Source: Rubrobacter_A sp965214435 (GTDB lineage Bacteria > Actinomycetota > Rubrobacteria > Rubrobacterales > Rubrobacteraceae). Taken from it: a stretch of DNA of 64,000 bases. The position numbers were made by a program, and so were the translations under genes. This document shows positions 51,434 through 59,080 of the stretch, one piece after another (the first letter of the stretch is position 1; each line of letters begins with the position of its first letter). A model generated the notes under the pieces. The model did not search any database, had not been told where the DNA came from, and saw only the letters and a program-made list of their open reading frames with translations. The DNA lies in the NCBI GenBank assembly GCA_965214435.1, contig OZ243960.1, positions 2,914,001-2,978,000 on the forward strand, read 5' to 3'.

Positions 51434-51689
51434 TCTGGGTTACTACTCAACTAGCTTCTACCCTACACTACGGTAACGATCAGCCCCTGGATCACCCCCA
51501 CTCTTCGCTTCCGATCGTATATAGCTTACAATACTTATATACGTACTCGCAACCACGCTCTTCTTAATACACCTTAAATCGAGCTTAACTCAGTGTCGTT
51601 TCGCCGGCAATCCGGGGCAGAGGGCAGCACGTATCGTTCGCTAAACGCGCGATGATCCAGTGTTGCATGTTTCTCGTAGAATATGTGCG

Positions 51690-52274
51690 ATGGGTAAACC
51701 TGAACAATACCTTCTACTGGCGGATGAGGACTTGATCTCGCTCATAGACAAGAGCGACGCCGGGGCTTTTGCGGGGCTCTACGACCGGCACGGACGGGCA
51801 GCCTACTCGTTGGCGTACCGTATGGTAGGTGATCGGCAGGCGGCGGAAGACCTGGTGCAGGAAGTGTTTCTGAAGGTTTGGAGGAGGGCCGGCAGTTACC
51901 GGCCGGAGCGCGGCAGCGTAAGGACCTGGATACTGTCCATAGTCCACAACCAGGGCATCGACCAGCTCCGGTCGATGGCGAGTCGCCGGAGGACCCACGA
52001 AAAGGTGGAATCCCAGGCCAACACCTCCCAGCCGAGCGAGGCGTTCGCCGAGAGTTGGCAGAACTCCCAGAGGGACCAGATCCGCGAGGCGTTAAAGACC
52101 CTACCCCCGGAGCAGTTGAAGATTCTAGAGCTGGCTTACTACTCCGGGTATACCCACGCGGAGATCGCCGAGCTACTGGGTCTGCCGCTCGGGACCGTTA
52201 AAGGCCGGATGCGGCTCGGCCTCAAAAAGGTGAAGTCGTTTTTCGACAGCCGGGGGATGGCGGTGTCCGGATGA
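51690..52274 (+). CDS. ECF RNA polymerase sigma factor
   Basis: Extracytoplasmic-function sigma factor (SigK/SigL-like) with region 2 (YDRHGRAAYSLAYRMVGDRQ, DLVQEVFLKVW, RGSVRTWILSIVHN) and region 4 (LPPEQLKILELAYYSGYTHAEIAELL, GTVKGRMRLGL). It has 194 residues from ATG 51690; a GTG at 51660 is an alternative. Its stop overlaps the start of an RskA-type anti-sigma gene (ATGA), the usual coupled pair. First gene of the plus-strand block. Confidence 0.93.
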   Translation: MGKPEQYLLLADEDLISLIDKSDAGAFAGLYDRHGRAAYSLAYRMVGDRQAAEDLVQEVFLKVWRRAGSYRPERGSVRTWILSIVHNQGIDQLRSMASRRRTHEKVESQANTSQPSEAFAESWQNSQRDQIREALKTLPPEQLKILELAYYSGYTHAEIAELLGLPLGTVKGRMRLGLKKVKSFFDSRGMAVSG

Positions 52275-52987
52275 GTCCGATGGACAGAGAATACTTTACG
52301 GACTTGCTGGAGTCTTACGCGCTGAACGCTCTCTCCACGGAAGAGCGGCGGGAGTTTGAAGACTTTTTAATCGCGCACCCCGAACGCCAGGCTCAGGTGG
52401 ATGAGATCGTCGCTATTACCGGCCTGCTGGCGCTCGCCCCGGAGGAATACGAGCCTCCGGCCAGGCTGCGCGAAAACGTCCTGGGCCAGGTGAGAGATGA
52501 GTCGCAGCCGGCCGGGGCGAGCAACCGGCGGCCGCTCGCCGGTTTTAAGAAGTTCTTTACCGGCGGAAAGCTGGCGATTGGGGCGGCTGCCGCTGTTGCG
52601 GTTGCCCTTTTGTCATGGAACGTGCTGCTCCAGGGCGAGCTCCGGGAGCAGCAGTCGGAGCTACAAACTTTCAGGAACGATACCAGGATCGAGCAGGCTT
52701 ACACCTTGAACGGTACCGGAGAAGGCATGGTACTCCGGTTCCGGGACCATGAGGCGGTCCTGATGGCCGACGACCTGCCGCCGGTACCCGACGACATGGA
52801 GTACCAGATCTGGTGCATAACCGGCGACAAAACCGTGCCGGCGGGTACGTTCCGCTCGGAAGATGGTCCGGTGGCCGCGAACATCAACAGCCCGGTCGTC
52901 AACGTCGAGACCGTGGCGGTTACCGTAGAGCCCGCGGGCGGTTCCCCAGAACCGACCAGCGATCCTTTCCTGGTCGCCAAGCTCTAG
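52271..52987 (+). CDS. Anti-sigma factor, RskA family
   Basis: Single-pass membrane regulator that holds the ECF sigma factor. Residues 1-75 form the cytoplasmic sigma-binding domain (LLESYALNALSTEERREFED), one transmembrane helix lies at about 98-118 (LAIGAAAAVAVALLSWNVLL), and the extracytoplasmic part ends in the RskA C-terminal fold (DDMEYQIWCITGDKTVPAGT). The zinc HxxxCxxC motif of ZAS anti-sigma factors is absent. The signal sensed is unknown. Confidence 0.9.
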   Translation: MSPMDREYFTDLLESYALNALSTEERREFEDFLIAHPERQAQVDEIVAITGLLALAPEEYEPPARLRENVLGQVRDESQPAGASNRRPLAGFKKFFTGGKLAIGAAAAVAVALLSWNVLLQGELREQQSELQTFRNDTRIEQAYTLNGTGEGMVLRFRDHEAVLMADDLPPVPDDMEYQIWCITGDKTVPAGTFRSEDGPVAANINSPVVNVETVAVTVEPAGGSPEPTSDPFLVAKL

Positions 52988-53054
52988 CAAAGTTTGCCTG
53001 GCTCCTCTGCCGGGTAGAGCCTATTCAGGTCAAAGGAGAAAGGAAGGATTCGTT

Positions 53055-53264
53055 ATGTCCGTCGCTCGTGTTACCGAGATCAGCGCGACCTCACAGGAGA
53101 GTTTCGACGCCGCCGTTAAAGAAGCTATAAGCCGGGCTTCGCAGTCGCTCCGCGGCATCGAGGGTGCCTGGGTTAAAGACCAGAACGTACTGGTCGAGGA
53201 CGGCAACATCACCGGCTACAAAGTGAACCTGGCCGTTACTTTCGTCCTGGAAGGTAGCCAGTAG
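53055..53264 (+). CDS. Dodecin family flavin-binding protein
   Basis: Small beta-alpha-beta-beta protein (69 residues) that assembles into a hollow dodecamer storing flavin or CoA. The pattern VARVTEISATSQESFDAAVKEAISRAS, then VKDQNVLVEDGNITGYKVNLAVTFVLE is typical, with the tryptophan of GAWVKDQ that stacks on the flavin. A strong ribosome site (AGGAAGGA) precedes the ATG. It stands alone between the sigma pair and uvsE, with a terminator behind it. Confidence 0.93.
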   Translation: MSVARVTEISATSQESFDAAVKEAISRASQSLRGIEGAWVKDQNVLVEDGNITGYKVNLAVTFVLEGSQ

Positions 53265-53291
53265 AGCCTCACAGGCAAGTCACTAATCCCG

Positions 53292-53330
53292 CGGGGCGGC
53301 GGTATGATACTTTACCGCCGCCCCGTTTTT
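53292..53330 (+). terminator. Rho-independent terminator after dodecin
   Basis: A perfect 13-bp stem (53292-53304 with 53313-53325), an 8-base loop and a TTTTT run (53326-53330). It ends the dodecin transcript 28 bases after its stop codon. It lies just upstream of uvsE, so uvsE must start transcription within or after it. Confidence 0.9.
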
Positions 53331-53349
53331 GATCCCGTAGAATCCCGGT

Positions 53350-54255
53350 ATGGTACGCGTAGGATATGCAGCCCAGAACTTAACCCTGCCGGCGACCACG
53401 AACCGCACGCTCCGTCTAGCGGGGCTCTCCGACAAGGATAAGGTTCGGGGGATAGTCCGGGAGAATATAGGCGGACTGCGGGAGATACTATCTTGGAACG
53501 CGGATCACGGGGTTCAATTGTTCAGGATCGGGCAGAGCCTTGTACCCTTTGCTTCCCACCCGGACTTTCCGTACGACTGGAGAGCCGAACACGGCGAGGA
53601 GCTGCGGGAAGCCGGGGATCTCGCCAACTCTCTAGGCATCCGGCTCTCGGTGCACCCGGGCCAGTACATCCAGCCGTCGAGCCTGAGACCGGAGGTCGTC
53701 GAGCGGAGCCTGGCGGAACTCCGGTCGTCGGCGCGGGTCCTCTCCTTACTCGGCGGCGCGAGCGCCCACGACAGCGTGATGGTCTTGCATCTCGGCGGAA
53801 AAAACGGGGATAAGGCGGCGACCGCCGCGAGGTTCGTGGAGGTGTTGCGCCCGGAGACCGAGGTACTCTCGTACCTGGCGCTGGAAAATGACGAGCGGAT
53901 CTGGAACGTCTCCGAAGTCGTCGAGACCGCCCGGAATCTCGGGATACCCGCGATCATCGACACCCTCCACCACGAACTAAACTCCGACGGACTGCACCTG
54001 CACGAGGCGCTCGACCTATCACTGCCGACCTGGGAGATCCGGGGAGCGCGGCCAAAGCTCCACATATCCAGCCAGGACCCGGAGAAACAGCCCGGAGCTC
54101 ATGCCTGGACCCTTAGCTCCGCGGACTGGCAGAGCCTCCTCGCTGCGCTCGGCGGCCGGGACGCGGACGTCATGGTCGAAGCCAAGGGCAAGGAAGAAGC
54201 CCTTATACCCACCGGAATAAACCTGGAGATCCTGAAGGAGCGAAATGCACACTAA
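53350..54255 (+). CDS. uvsE: UV damage endonuclease UvsE
   Basis: Metal-dependent TIM-barrel endonuclease that nicks 5' of UV photoproducts, starting alternative excision repair. Family segments: VGYAAQNLTLP at the start, FRIGQSLVPFASHP, LSVHPGQYIQP, VLHLGGKNGDK, LENDERIWN, and IPAIIDTLHHELN, supplying the metal ligands. It has 301 residues, full length. Orthologues are known from Deinococcus, Bacillus and Rubrobacter-type radiation-tolerant bacteria. Its end overlaps the next gene by 11 bases. Confidence 0.94.
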   Translation: MVRVGYAAQNLTLPATTNRTLRLAGLSDKDKVRGIVRENIGGLREILSWNADHGVQLFRIGQSLVPFASHPDFPYDWRAEHGEELREAGDLANSLGIRLSVHPGQYIQPSSLRPEVVERSLAELRSSARVLSLLGGASAHDSVMVLHLGGKNGDKAATAARFVEVLRPETEVLSYLALENDERIWNVSEVVETARNLGIPAIIDTLHHELNSDGLHLHEALDLSLPTWEIRGARPKLHISSQDPEKQPGAHAWTLSSADWQSLLAALGGRDADVMVEAKGKEEALIPTGINLEILKERNAH

Positions 54256-54664
54256 CCCCCGCCCCGAAGAGATCCGGTCGCTGCTGGAGCGGTCAAACAC
54301 CGTGGCGGTCGTCGGTCTTTCGGACAAGCCGCACCGCACGAGCCACGCCATCGCCCGCGCCTTGCAGCAGGCAGGATACAAAATATTTCCGGTAAACCCG
54401 ACCTTGACGGAACCGGTACTCGGCGAAAAACCATACGCATCGGTAGAAGAGATCGGCGAGCCCGTCGACATCGTGAACGTCTTCCGCCGGAGCGAGAAGG
54501 TCGGGCCGGTCGCCGAAGACGCCGTGGCCGCCGGAGCCGGCGCGCTCTGGATGCAACTCGGTGTCGAGAACGAGGAAGCCGCCTCTCACGCCGAGGAAAA
54601 CGGCCTCACCGTAGTCATGAACCGCTGCATAAAGGTAGACCACGCCGCGCTGCTCAGGGATTGA
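54245..54664 (+). CDS. CoA-binding domain protein (YccU-like)
   Basis: Small Rossmann-fold protein of the CoA_binding_2 family (139 residues). Features are VAVVGLSDKPHRTSHAIARALQQAGY (nucleotide-binding loop), NPTLTEPVLGEKPYASVEEI, VNVFRRSEKV and the C-terminal GLTVVMNRCIKVDH. The precise function is unknown. It overlaps uvsE by 11 bases and is likely co-transcribed. Confidence 0.9.
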   Translation: MHTNPRPEEIRSLLERSNTVAVVGLSDKPHRTSHAIARALQQAGYKIFPVNPTLTEPVLGEKPYASVEEIGEPVDIVNVFRRSEKVGPVAEDAVAAGAGALWMQLGVENEEAASHAEENGLTVVMNRCIKVDHAALLRD

Positions 54665-54754
54665 CCGTAGCGGTTAGTCCCGGCTCTTCCAAATATCCGA
54701 GGAAACGGTTACATTGTGGGTTGGGAAAAGACTAGCGAGGAAAGGAGACTAACA

Positions 54755-55303
54755 ATGCCTCGTATACAACCCGTAGACCCGGACAACGCTCCGGAGGAGT
54801 CCCGGCCGTACATTGAGCAGGGCAAGCAGATAACCGGTGGAGAGGTTATCAATTTCTTCAAGCAGATGGCCGTCTCCCCGACGTCCTTTAAGGGTTACAT
54901 GGACCTTTCGGGTACGTTGCAGGGCGGCGCGCTCGACCGCCAGACGCAAGAAGCCATAGCGGTTTCGGTGTCCAACTACAACGGCTGCGTCTACTGACTC
55001 TCGGTACACTCCGCAGTTGCGGAGCAGGAGGGCATCAGCCAGGAAGAGCGGGAGCGCATACAGCGTTTTGAGGCCGAAGACCCGAAGCTCGCCGCGGCCC
55101 TGCAGTTCGCCGAGGAGGTCGTCGAGAGTCACGGGCACCCGTCCGACGAGGCGTTCAACGCGCCCCGGGAAGCCGGCTACACCGACGAGCAGATCATGGA
55201 GATGATCGCCAACGTCGCCCTCACGACGTACTCGAACTACATGAACGACTCCATACAGACCGAGGTCGATGTCCCGGTCGTGGAACCCGTGGGCGGCCGG
55301 TAA
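54755..55303 (+). CDS. Carboxymuconolactone decarboxylase/AhpD-like protein, probable selenoprotein (in-frame TGA)
   Basis: AhpD/CMD-fold redox protein of 182 residues if the TGA at 54995-54997 is read as selenocysteine. The N-terminal half (ATG 54755, GGAGA ribosome site) ends NYNGCVY; the family then needs C-xx-C-xxx-H. The sequence gives Cys78, Val, Tyr, TGA (81), Leu, Ser, Val, His85. After the TGA the same frame stays open for 101 codons and continues with family features (AVAEQEGIS, LQFAEEVVESHG, ALTTYSNYMNDSIQTEVDVPVVEP) to a TAA at 55301. Substituting U for the second Cys gives CxxU. Alternatives are a nonsense mutation, a sequencing error, or a truncated 80-residue protein. No selenocysteine machinery is in the window. 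Confidence 0.8.
54995..55032 (+). promoter_or_regulatory. Candidate bacterial SECIS element
   Basis: Starting 11 bases after the TGA, CTCCGC (55009-55014) and GCGGAG (55019-55024) form a perfect 6-bp stem closed by the loop AGTT, with G at the second loop position, 19 bases past the TGA. This fits the known bacterial rule of an apical loop with an early G about 16-37 bases from the UGA. CTCTC (54998-55002) can also pair with GAGGG (55028-55032), extending the structure. Wobble-position choice in TCC GCA GTT GCG GAG makes the stem perfect. Confidence 0.65.
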
Positions 55304-55321
55304 GCAACAACCGCCGTACCG

Positions 55322-55349
55322 GGGTGGCGGCTCCTGCCGTCACCCTTTT
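55322..55349 (+). terminator. Terminator after the AhpD-like gene
   Basis: GGGTGGCGGC (55322-55331), loop TCCT, GCCGTCACCC (55336-55345), then TTTT. One G-T wobble in a 10-bp stem. It lies 18 bases after the TAA at 55303, which itself supports that the transcript unit ends there and not at the internal TGA. It lies between convergent genes. Confidence 0.85.
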
Positions 55350-55387
55350 CTTCAGAAGACCGGGTTCGTCAAAAAGGCGGTGAGGCT

Positions 55388-56773
55388 CTACGTAAACAGG
55401 GAGCCGAATAGGGCACTGGCTATCACCAGCTCTACAAACGCCACGGCCCATATAATGGTAGTTGGCACGGACCAGACGAGTATCTGCTCCTTTACATCTT
55501 TGATACCGAGCAGACGGTTTACTACCCAGAACAGGCTATCGTTGAAGTAGGAGAACACTAAAGCTCCCAGGCAAGCGGCCTGCGCCGCGAGTACCAGGTT
55601 AACATCCAGCCCCGTGACTATGGGGGCGGAGATCGAGGCCCCGGTAATCATCGCTACGGTACCGCTACCTTGTATGAGCCTTACTATGCTGGCGATAACG
55701 AACGGGAGCAGTATGGCCGGCAGACCGGTGCCGGCGATTAACTCTCCCAGGTAGTCTCCGGCACCACTCTCGCGCAGGACGTTGCCCAGAGCACCACCGG
55801 CACCGGTGACCACGAGGATTATCCCCGCGGAGCGAAGGCCCTCCTCCATTGTATCCAGGGTGTTGCGGCGGCTCGCGTACCCGTAGAGCCCGTAGATAGC
55901 GATGATCAAACCTATACCCACGGCGATAACCGGGTTGCCAAAGAACTGAATGTAGCCGAATATCCCGTCTTCCAGTCCCACGGCCGAGAGCGTGGTGTTA
56001 CCAAAGATTAGCAGTACAGGAACGAGGATAGGGGCCAACGACAGGGTGAGCGATGGCAGGTCCTGATCCGCCTCGGCGGTATCCGCGTCAGAGTAAGCCT
56101 GCTGCTCTTCGGGCCGGTACCAATCATCTTCGGAACCTTCCGACGCGGGCAACTGGTAGATGCGGCGGCCGATCCACTTGGCGTAGACCACGCCGGTAAG
56201 GACGAGAGGTATGCTCAAAACCAGACCGGCCAGGATCATCAAGCCCACGTCCACCCCGTAGATCCCGGCGACCGCTAGAGGTCCGGGGGTAGGAGGCACG
56301 GCGTGGTGGGTAGCCGAGAGGCCAACCCCGAGCGCTACGCCGAGCGCGATCACCGATTTACCCGTCCTGCCGGATAGAGCCCGGGCAAGGGGCGTCAGGA
56401 TGACAAACGCGGAGTCCACGAAAACGGGTATGGACACCAGATACCCGGTGAACGCTAGTGACGCCTCTTCCCTGCGGCGGCCCAGCAATCGCAGAAAGCT
56501 GTAAGCCAGGCGCTCCGAGGCTCCGGCGGCCTCCAGGATCTTCCCGAGCATTACCGCGAACCCGATCACCAGCCCGATCACCGCGAGGGTGTTTCCGAAC
56601 CCGGTGGTGATAGCCTCGGCGACCGCCGACGGGGCCAACCCGCCGGCAAGCCCTACTATAGAAGCCGCGATAATGAGCGCCGGAAAGGCGTGCACCTTTG
56701 TACGCACCACCAGAAAGATAAGAACCCCTACCCCGACGACCAGCCCGATTATCGCCTGAATATCGCTATTCAC
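55388..56773 (-). CDS. GntP family gluconate/organic acid permease
   Basis: Proton-symporter of the GntP family with about 12-14 membrane helices (about 461 residues). Diagnostic parts are the start AIIGLVVGVGVLIFLVVRTKVHAFPALIIA, SIPVFVDSAFVILTPLARAL, GLSATHHAVPPTPGPLAVAG and IQGSGTVAMITGASISAP. A polar loop of about 45 residues (SEGSEDDWYRPEEQQAYSDA) splits the two halves. The substrate (gluconate, glycerate or another sugar acid) is unresolved; no kinase is adjacent. I start at GTG 56773, 10 bases after AGGAG. Confidence 0.9.
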   Translation of the reverse strand: MNSDIQAIIGLVVGVGVLIFLVVRTKVHAFPALIIAASIVGLAGGLAPSAVAEAITTGFGNTLAVIGLVIGFAVMLGKILEAAGASERLAYSFLRLLGRRREEASLAFTGYLVSIPVFVDSAFVILTPLARALSGRTGKSVIALGVALGVGLSATHHAVPPTPGPLAVAGIYGVDVGLMILAGLVLSIPLVLTGVVYAKWIGRRIYQLPASEGSEDDWYRPEEQQAYSDADTAEADQDLPSLTLSLAPILVPVLLIFGNTTLSAVGLEDGIFGYIQFFGNPVIAVGIGLIIAIYGLYGYASRRNTLDTMEEGLRSAGIILVVTGAGGALGNVLRESGAGDYLGELIAGTGLPAILLPFVIASIVRLIQGSGTVAMITGASISAPIVTGLDVNLVLAAQAACLGALVFSYFNDSLFWVVNRLLGIKDVKEQILVWSVPTTIIWAVAFVELVIASALFGSLFT

Positions 56774-57072
56774 GGACGCACCACTCCTTTCCCGGAGCAC
56801 CTCCGCCCCGACCTACCCTTCACCCAAACGGATACAGCGTCAAGACGTAATGAGGCTCTGGAGCGAGTGTAGTATTCGCCATCCGGTCCGGACAACGTAC
56901 CCATGCCCATTCTTTCCCGCAAAAGCTTCCGTCCTTGACCCCACCCTGCCACGCGCATAATCTCACAAAGCACCAAAGTTTGTCGGTAACAGTTAATCGT
57001 GAGCAGAACTGTGCAAATAATTCTCGACGTACGGTTGTAAGAGGGGACGGCAGCGAGATGGAGCCGGCTGCG
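56774..57072 (-). other. Intergenic region between queE and the GntP gene
   Basis: About 300 bases with no supported gene. Short open frames here have no family features. Several TTG-type -35-like hexamers occur on the minus strand (for example TTGACG near 56843) but none has a convincing -10 at proper spacing, so I call no promoter. It should hold the GntP regulatory region. Confidence 0.5.
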
Positions 57073-57792
57073 CTAGACCGCCCGCCGGTTGCCGTAGACC
57101 AGCACGTGTAGCTGCGGCAGAACGGTCGCCGTGTGCCACCCATCCGCCAAGACTCTGTCCGAGAGCCAGGCGTAGCGGCCGAGTAGTTTCGGCACGTCCG
57201 GTTCGGGTTCGGTGTCCAGGCTAGGCGGGTCGTCGTTGCCGACCTGAAGGTACATCGGGACGCCGGGGAAGCGGGAAGCGGCCTCACGGGCGTAGTCATA
57301 GTCTTCGTCGTCGAAAACTACTACCTTGAAAGTTGATACCGTTCGCTCTCCGGCCGCGGCGAGGCATCGCTCCAGTTTCGTCCAGTCCGTCCGCATCCCG
57401 GAGCTCGGTGGCTTCGGGGAGAGCGTGAGGTAGTCGAGCTTCGCAAACCAGTCCCGGGAGACTGTTCCCTGAGTCTCTATGGCGAACGTGTAACCTCCCG
57501 AGCGGCCGAGGTCTATGAGCTTTTCGAGCTGCTGTAGCGCCGGATTTCCGCCCGAGAGCGTCACGAGTATCGGTCCTGCGGAAAGCTCCCGGATATCGTC
57601 GAATATTTCTCCGGCGCTCATCTTCCGCCACTCGCCGCGGAACTCCGGCAGTACGGCGTACGGGCTGTCGCACCAGCTACAGCGGTAGTCACAGCCTCCG
57701 GTCCGGACAAAGACGGTAGGTTTACCGATAACCGCGCCCTCGCCCTGGATCACGGGTCCGTAGATCTCGGATATCGTGATGCGGTCTCTCAT
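57073..57792 (-). CDS. queE: 7-carboxy-7-deazaguanine synthase QueE
   Basis: Radical SAM enzyme converting 6-carboxytetrahydropterin to 7-carboxy-7-deazaguanine. The cluster motif is CDYRCSWCD (Cx3Cx2C), preceded by the substrate-contact EIYGPVIQGEGAVIGKPTVFVR, followed by LSGGNPALQ and IETQGT. It has 239 residues. It overlaps the queD stop by one base (TAATG), last gene of queC-queD-queE. Confidence 0.95.
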   Translation of the reverse strand: MRDRITISEIYGPVIQGEGAVIGKPTVFVRTGGCDYRCSWCDSPYAVLPEFRGEWRKMSAGEIFDDIRELSAGPILVTLSGGNPALQQLEKLIDLGRSGGYTFAIETQGTVSRDWFAKLDYLTLSPKPPSSGMRTDWTKLERCLAAAGERTVSTFKVVVFDDEDYDYAREAASRFPGVPMYLQVGNDDPPSLDTEPEPDVPKLLGRYAWLSDRVLADGWHTATVLPQLHVLVYGNRRAV

Positions 57793-58154
57793 TACCGGCG
57801 CTCCGGCCGGTACTCGGCCCAGGTCTTCGGCGTCTCGCTAACCCTCACGGCCACGACCTCGGGCCACCGTCGGCTCGCGTACTCGTAGAGGAAAGAGGCC
57901 AGGTTCTCGGCACTCGTAACACCGTCCATAACGTCGTTGAGATGCCGGTGGTCGAGCTTCTCGTCTATAAAAGCTTTAAACGGCTCCAGTTCGCCGTAGT
58001 CCCGGACAAAGCCATCCCCGTTAAGCTCTGCGCTCTGAAGCACGAGCTCGGCGACGTAGTTGTGCCCGTGAAGCCTCCCGCAGGGGTGTCCTTCGGGTAG
58101 GTGGTCGAGTTGGTGGCTCGCCGAGAAGGCGTATTGCTTGGTTATCGTGTACGT
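57792..58154 (-). CDS. queD: 6-carboxytetrahydropterin synthase QueD, apparent ACG start
   Basis: Converts dihydroneopterin triphosphate to 6-carboxytetrahydropterin. Reading back from the TAA, the frame covers the whole family: YTITKQYAFSASHQLDHLPE, HPCGRLHGHNY (zinc His14, His29, His31; catalytic Cys25), DHRHLNDV, SAENLASFLYEY and RVSETPKTWAEY. No ATG, GTG or TTG exists between the in-frame upstream stop and the zinc ligands. Where family members have Met there is ACG (58152-58154), preceded at 7 bases by GGAGGG. So either ACG initiates, or a T-to-C change has damaged the start. A start at the GTG 58043 would remove the metal site. Confidence 0.87.
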   Translation of the reverse strand, partial: TYTITKQYAFSASHQLDHLPEGHPCGRLHGHNYVAELVLQSAELNGDGFVRDYGELEPFKAFIDEKLDHRHLNDVMDGVTSAENLASFLYEYASRRWPEVVAVRVSETPKTWAEYRPERR

Positions 58155-58282
58155 GGCGCTACCCTCCGCAAAAGCCTGCCCTCAACGCTCCTCGCGAACG
58201 CGGGAAAATAACTTTAAACACTGCGCCCGGCGATTCTAACGCGCGGGGCGTGACCGTGGGCAGCCTATCCTCCTGTACCGAC

Positions 58283-58975
58283 TTAATACTCGGGATATTT
58301 GGGGTCTTTGTACTCCGTCGGGTCTGGCACGCCGGCGTCTTTAAAGGCTTCTTTACGCTCTACGCAGGTCCCGCACCGCCCGCAGTGGATTTCGCCGCCC
58401 TCGTAGCAGCTCCAGGTGTCGGCGTACGGGACGCCGAGACGGGCACCGGTCTCTACTATCGCGGCTTTCGTGTGGTGCATGAACGGGGTGTACAGCGATA
58501 GCGAGTCTTTACCGAAGCCTTCGACGGCTTTCCGCTGCATACTCTCGAAAGCTTCTACGAACTCCGGGCGGCAGTCCGGGTAGACGTAGTGGTCTCCGGC
58601 GTGGACGGCGGCGGCTACCAGTTCCGCACCGTCGGCGACGGCCGCGCCGTAGGCTATGGAAAGCATTATGGCGTTGCGGTTCGGGACGACGGTCACGGCC
58701 ATGTTAGAGGCGGCGTAGTGTCCGTGCGGAACGTCGAGGTCGTCGGTCAGGGCCGAGCCGCCGAGGAGACGCCCGACGCCGGAGATGTCGGCGACGTCGA
58801 AGCGGGCGCCGAGCCTTTCGGCGCAGAGCGCGGCGTAGTCTATCTCCTTGCGGTGGCGCTGGCCGTAGTCGATGGAGATCAGGTGCAAGTCGTAGCCCCC
58901 GGCGTCGAGCATATACGCCAGCGTAACCGAGTCCAGCCCACCACTAACAATGGCTACCGCCCGGCGCTCCGTCAT
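58283..58975 (-). CDS. queC: 7-cyano-7-deazaguanine synthase QueC
   Basis: Makes preQ0 from 7-carboxy-7-deazaguanine with ATP and ammonia. The PP-loop SGGLDSVTLAY (11-21) and the C-terminal zinc cysteines (WSCYEGGEIHCGRCGTCVER) are intact; 230 residues. First gene of the que set; the ribosome site GGGCGGAG precedes the ATG. The queD gene follows after 128 bases. No tgt or queA lies here, so the end product (queuosine or another 7-deazaguanine) cannot be told. Confidence 0.95.
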   Translation of the reverse strand: MTERRAVAIVSGGLDSVTLAYMLDAGGYDLHLISIDYGQRHRKEIDYAALCAERLGARFDVADISGVGRLLGGSALTDDLDVPHGHYAASNMAVTVVPNRNAIMLSIAYGAAVADGAELVAAAVHAGDHYVYPDCRPEFVEAFESMQRKAVEGFGKDSLSLYTPFMHHTKAAIVETGARLGVPYADTWSCYEGGEIHCGRCGTCVERKEAFKDAGVPDPTEYKDPKYPEY

Positions 58976-59080
58976 GATGCTCCGCCCGAATATTCGGAAG
59001 TTGCTCCCGACAAGGTGTAACCGCCTTTCTCGATAAAACCAGGCTGTGTCTACGCCGCGATTCTAAGCTATCCTCCGGAC

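Noticed and set aside
54755..54997. A complete 80-residue protein ending at the TGA
   Set aside because: It would stop in the middle of the active-site helix, while the missing half follows in frame. Kept as an alternative in the CDS entry.
55017..55205. 62-codon plus-strand frame within the second half of the AhpD-like gene
   Set aside because: Different frame from the conserved C-terminal half; Arg/Ser-rich shadow.
58976..59080. preQ1 riboswitch upstream of queC
   Set aside because: No C-rich loop/A-rich tail typical of preQ1 class I, and no other class recognised.
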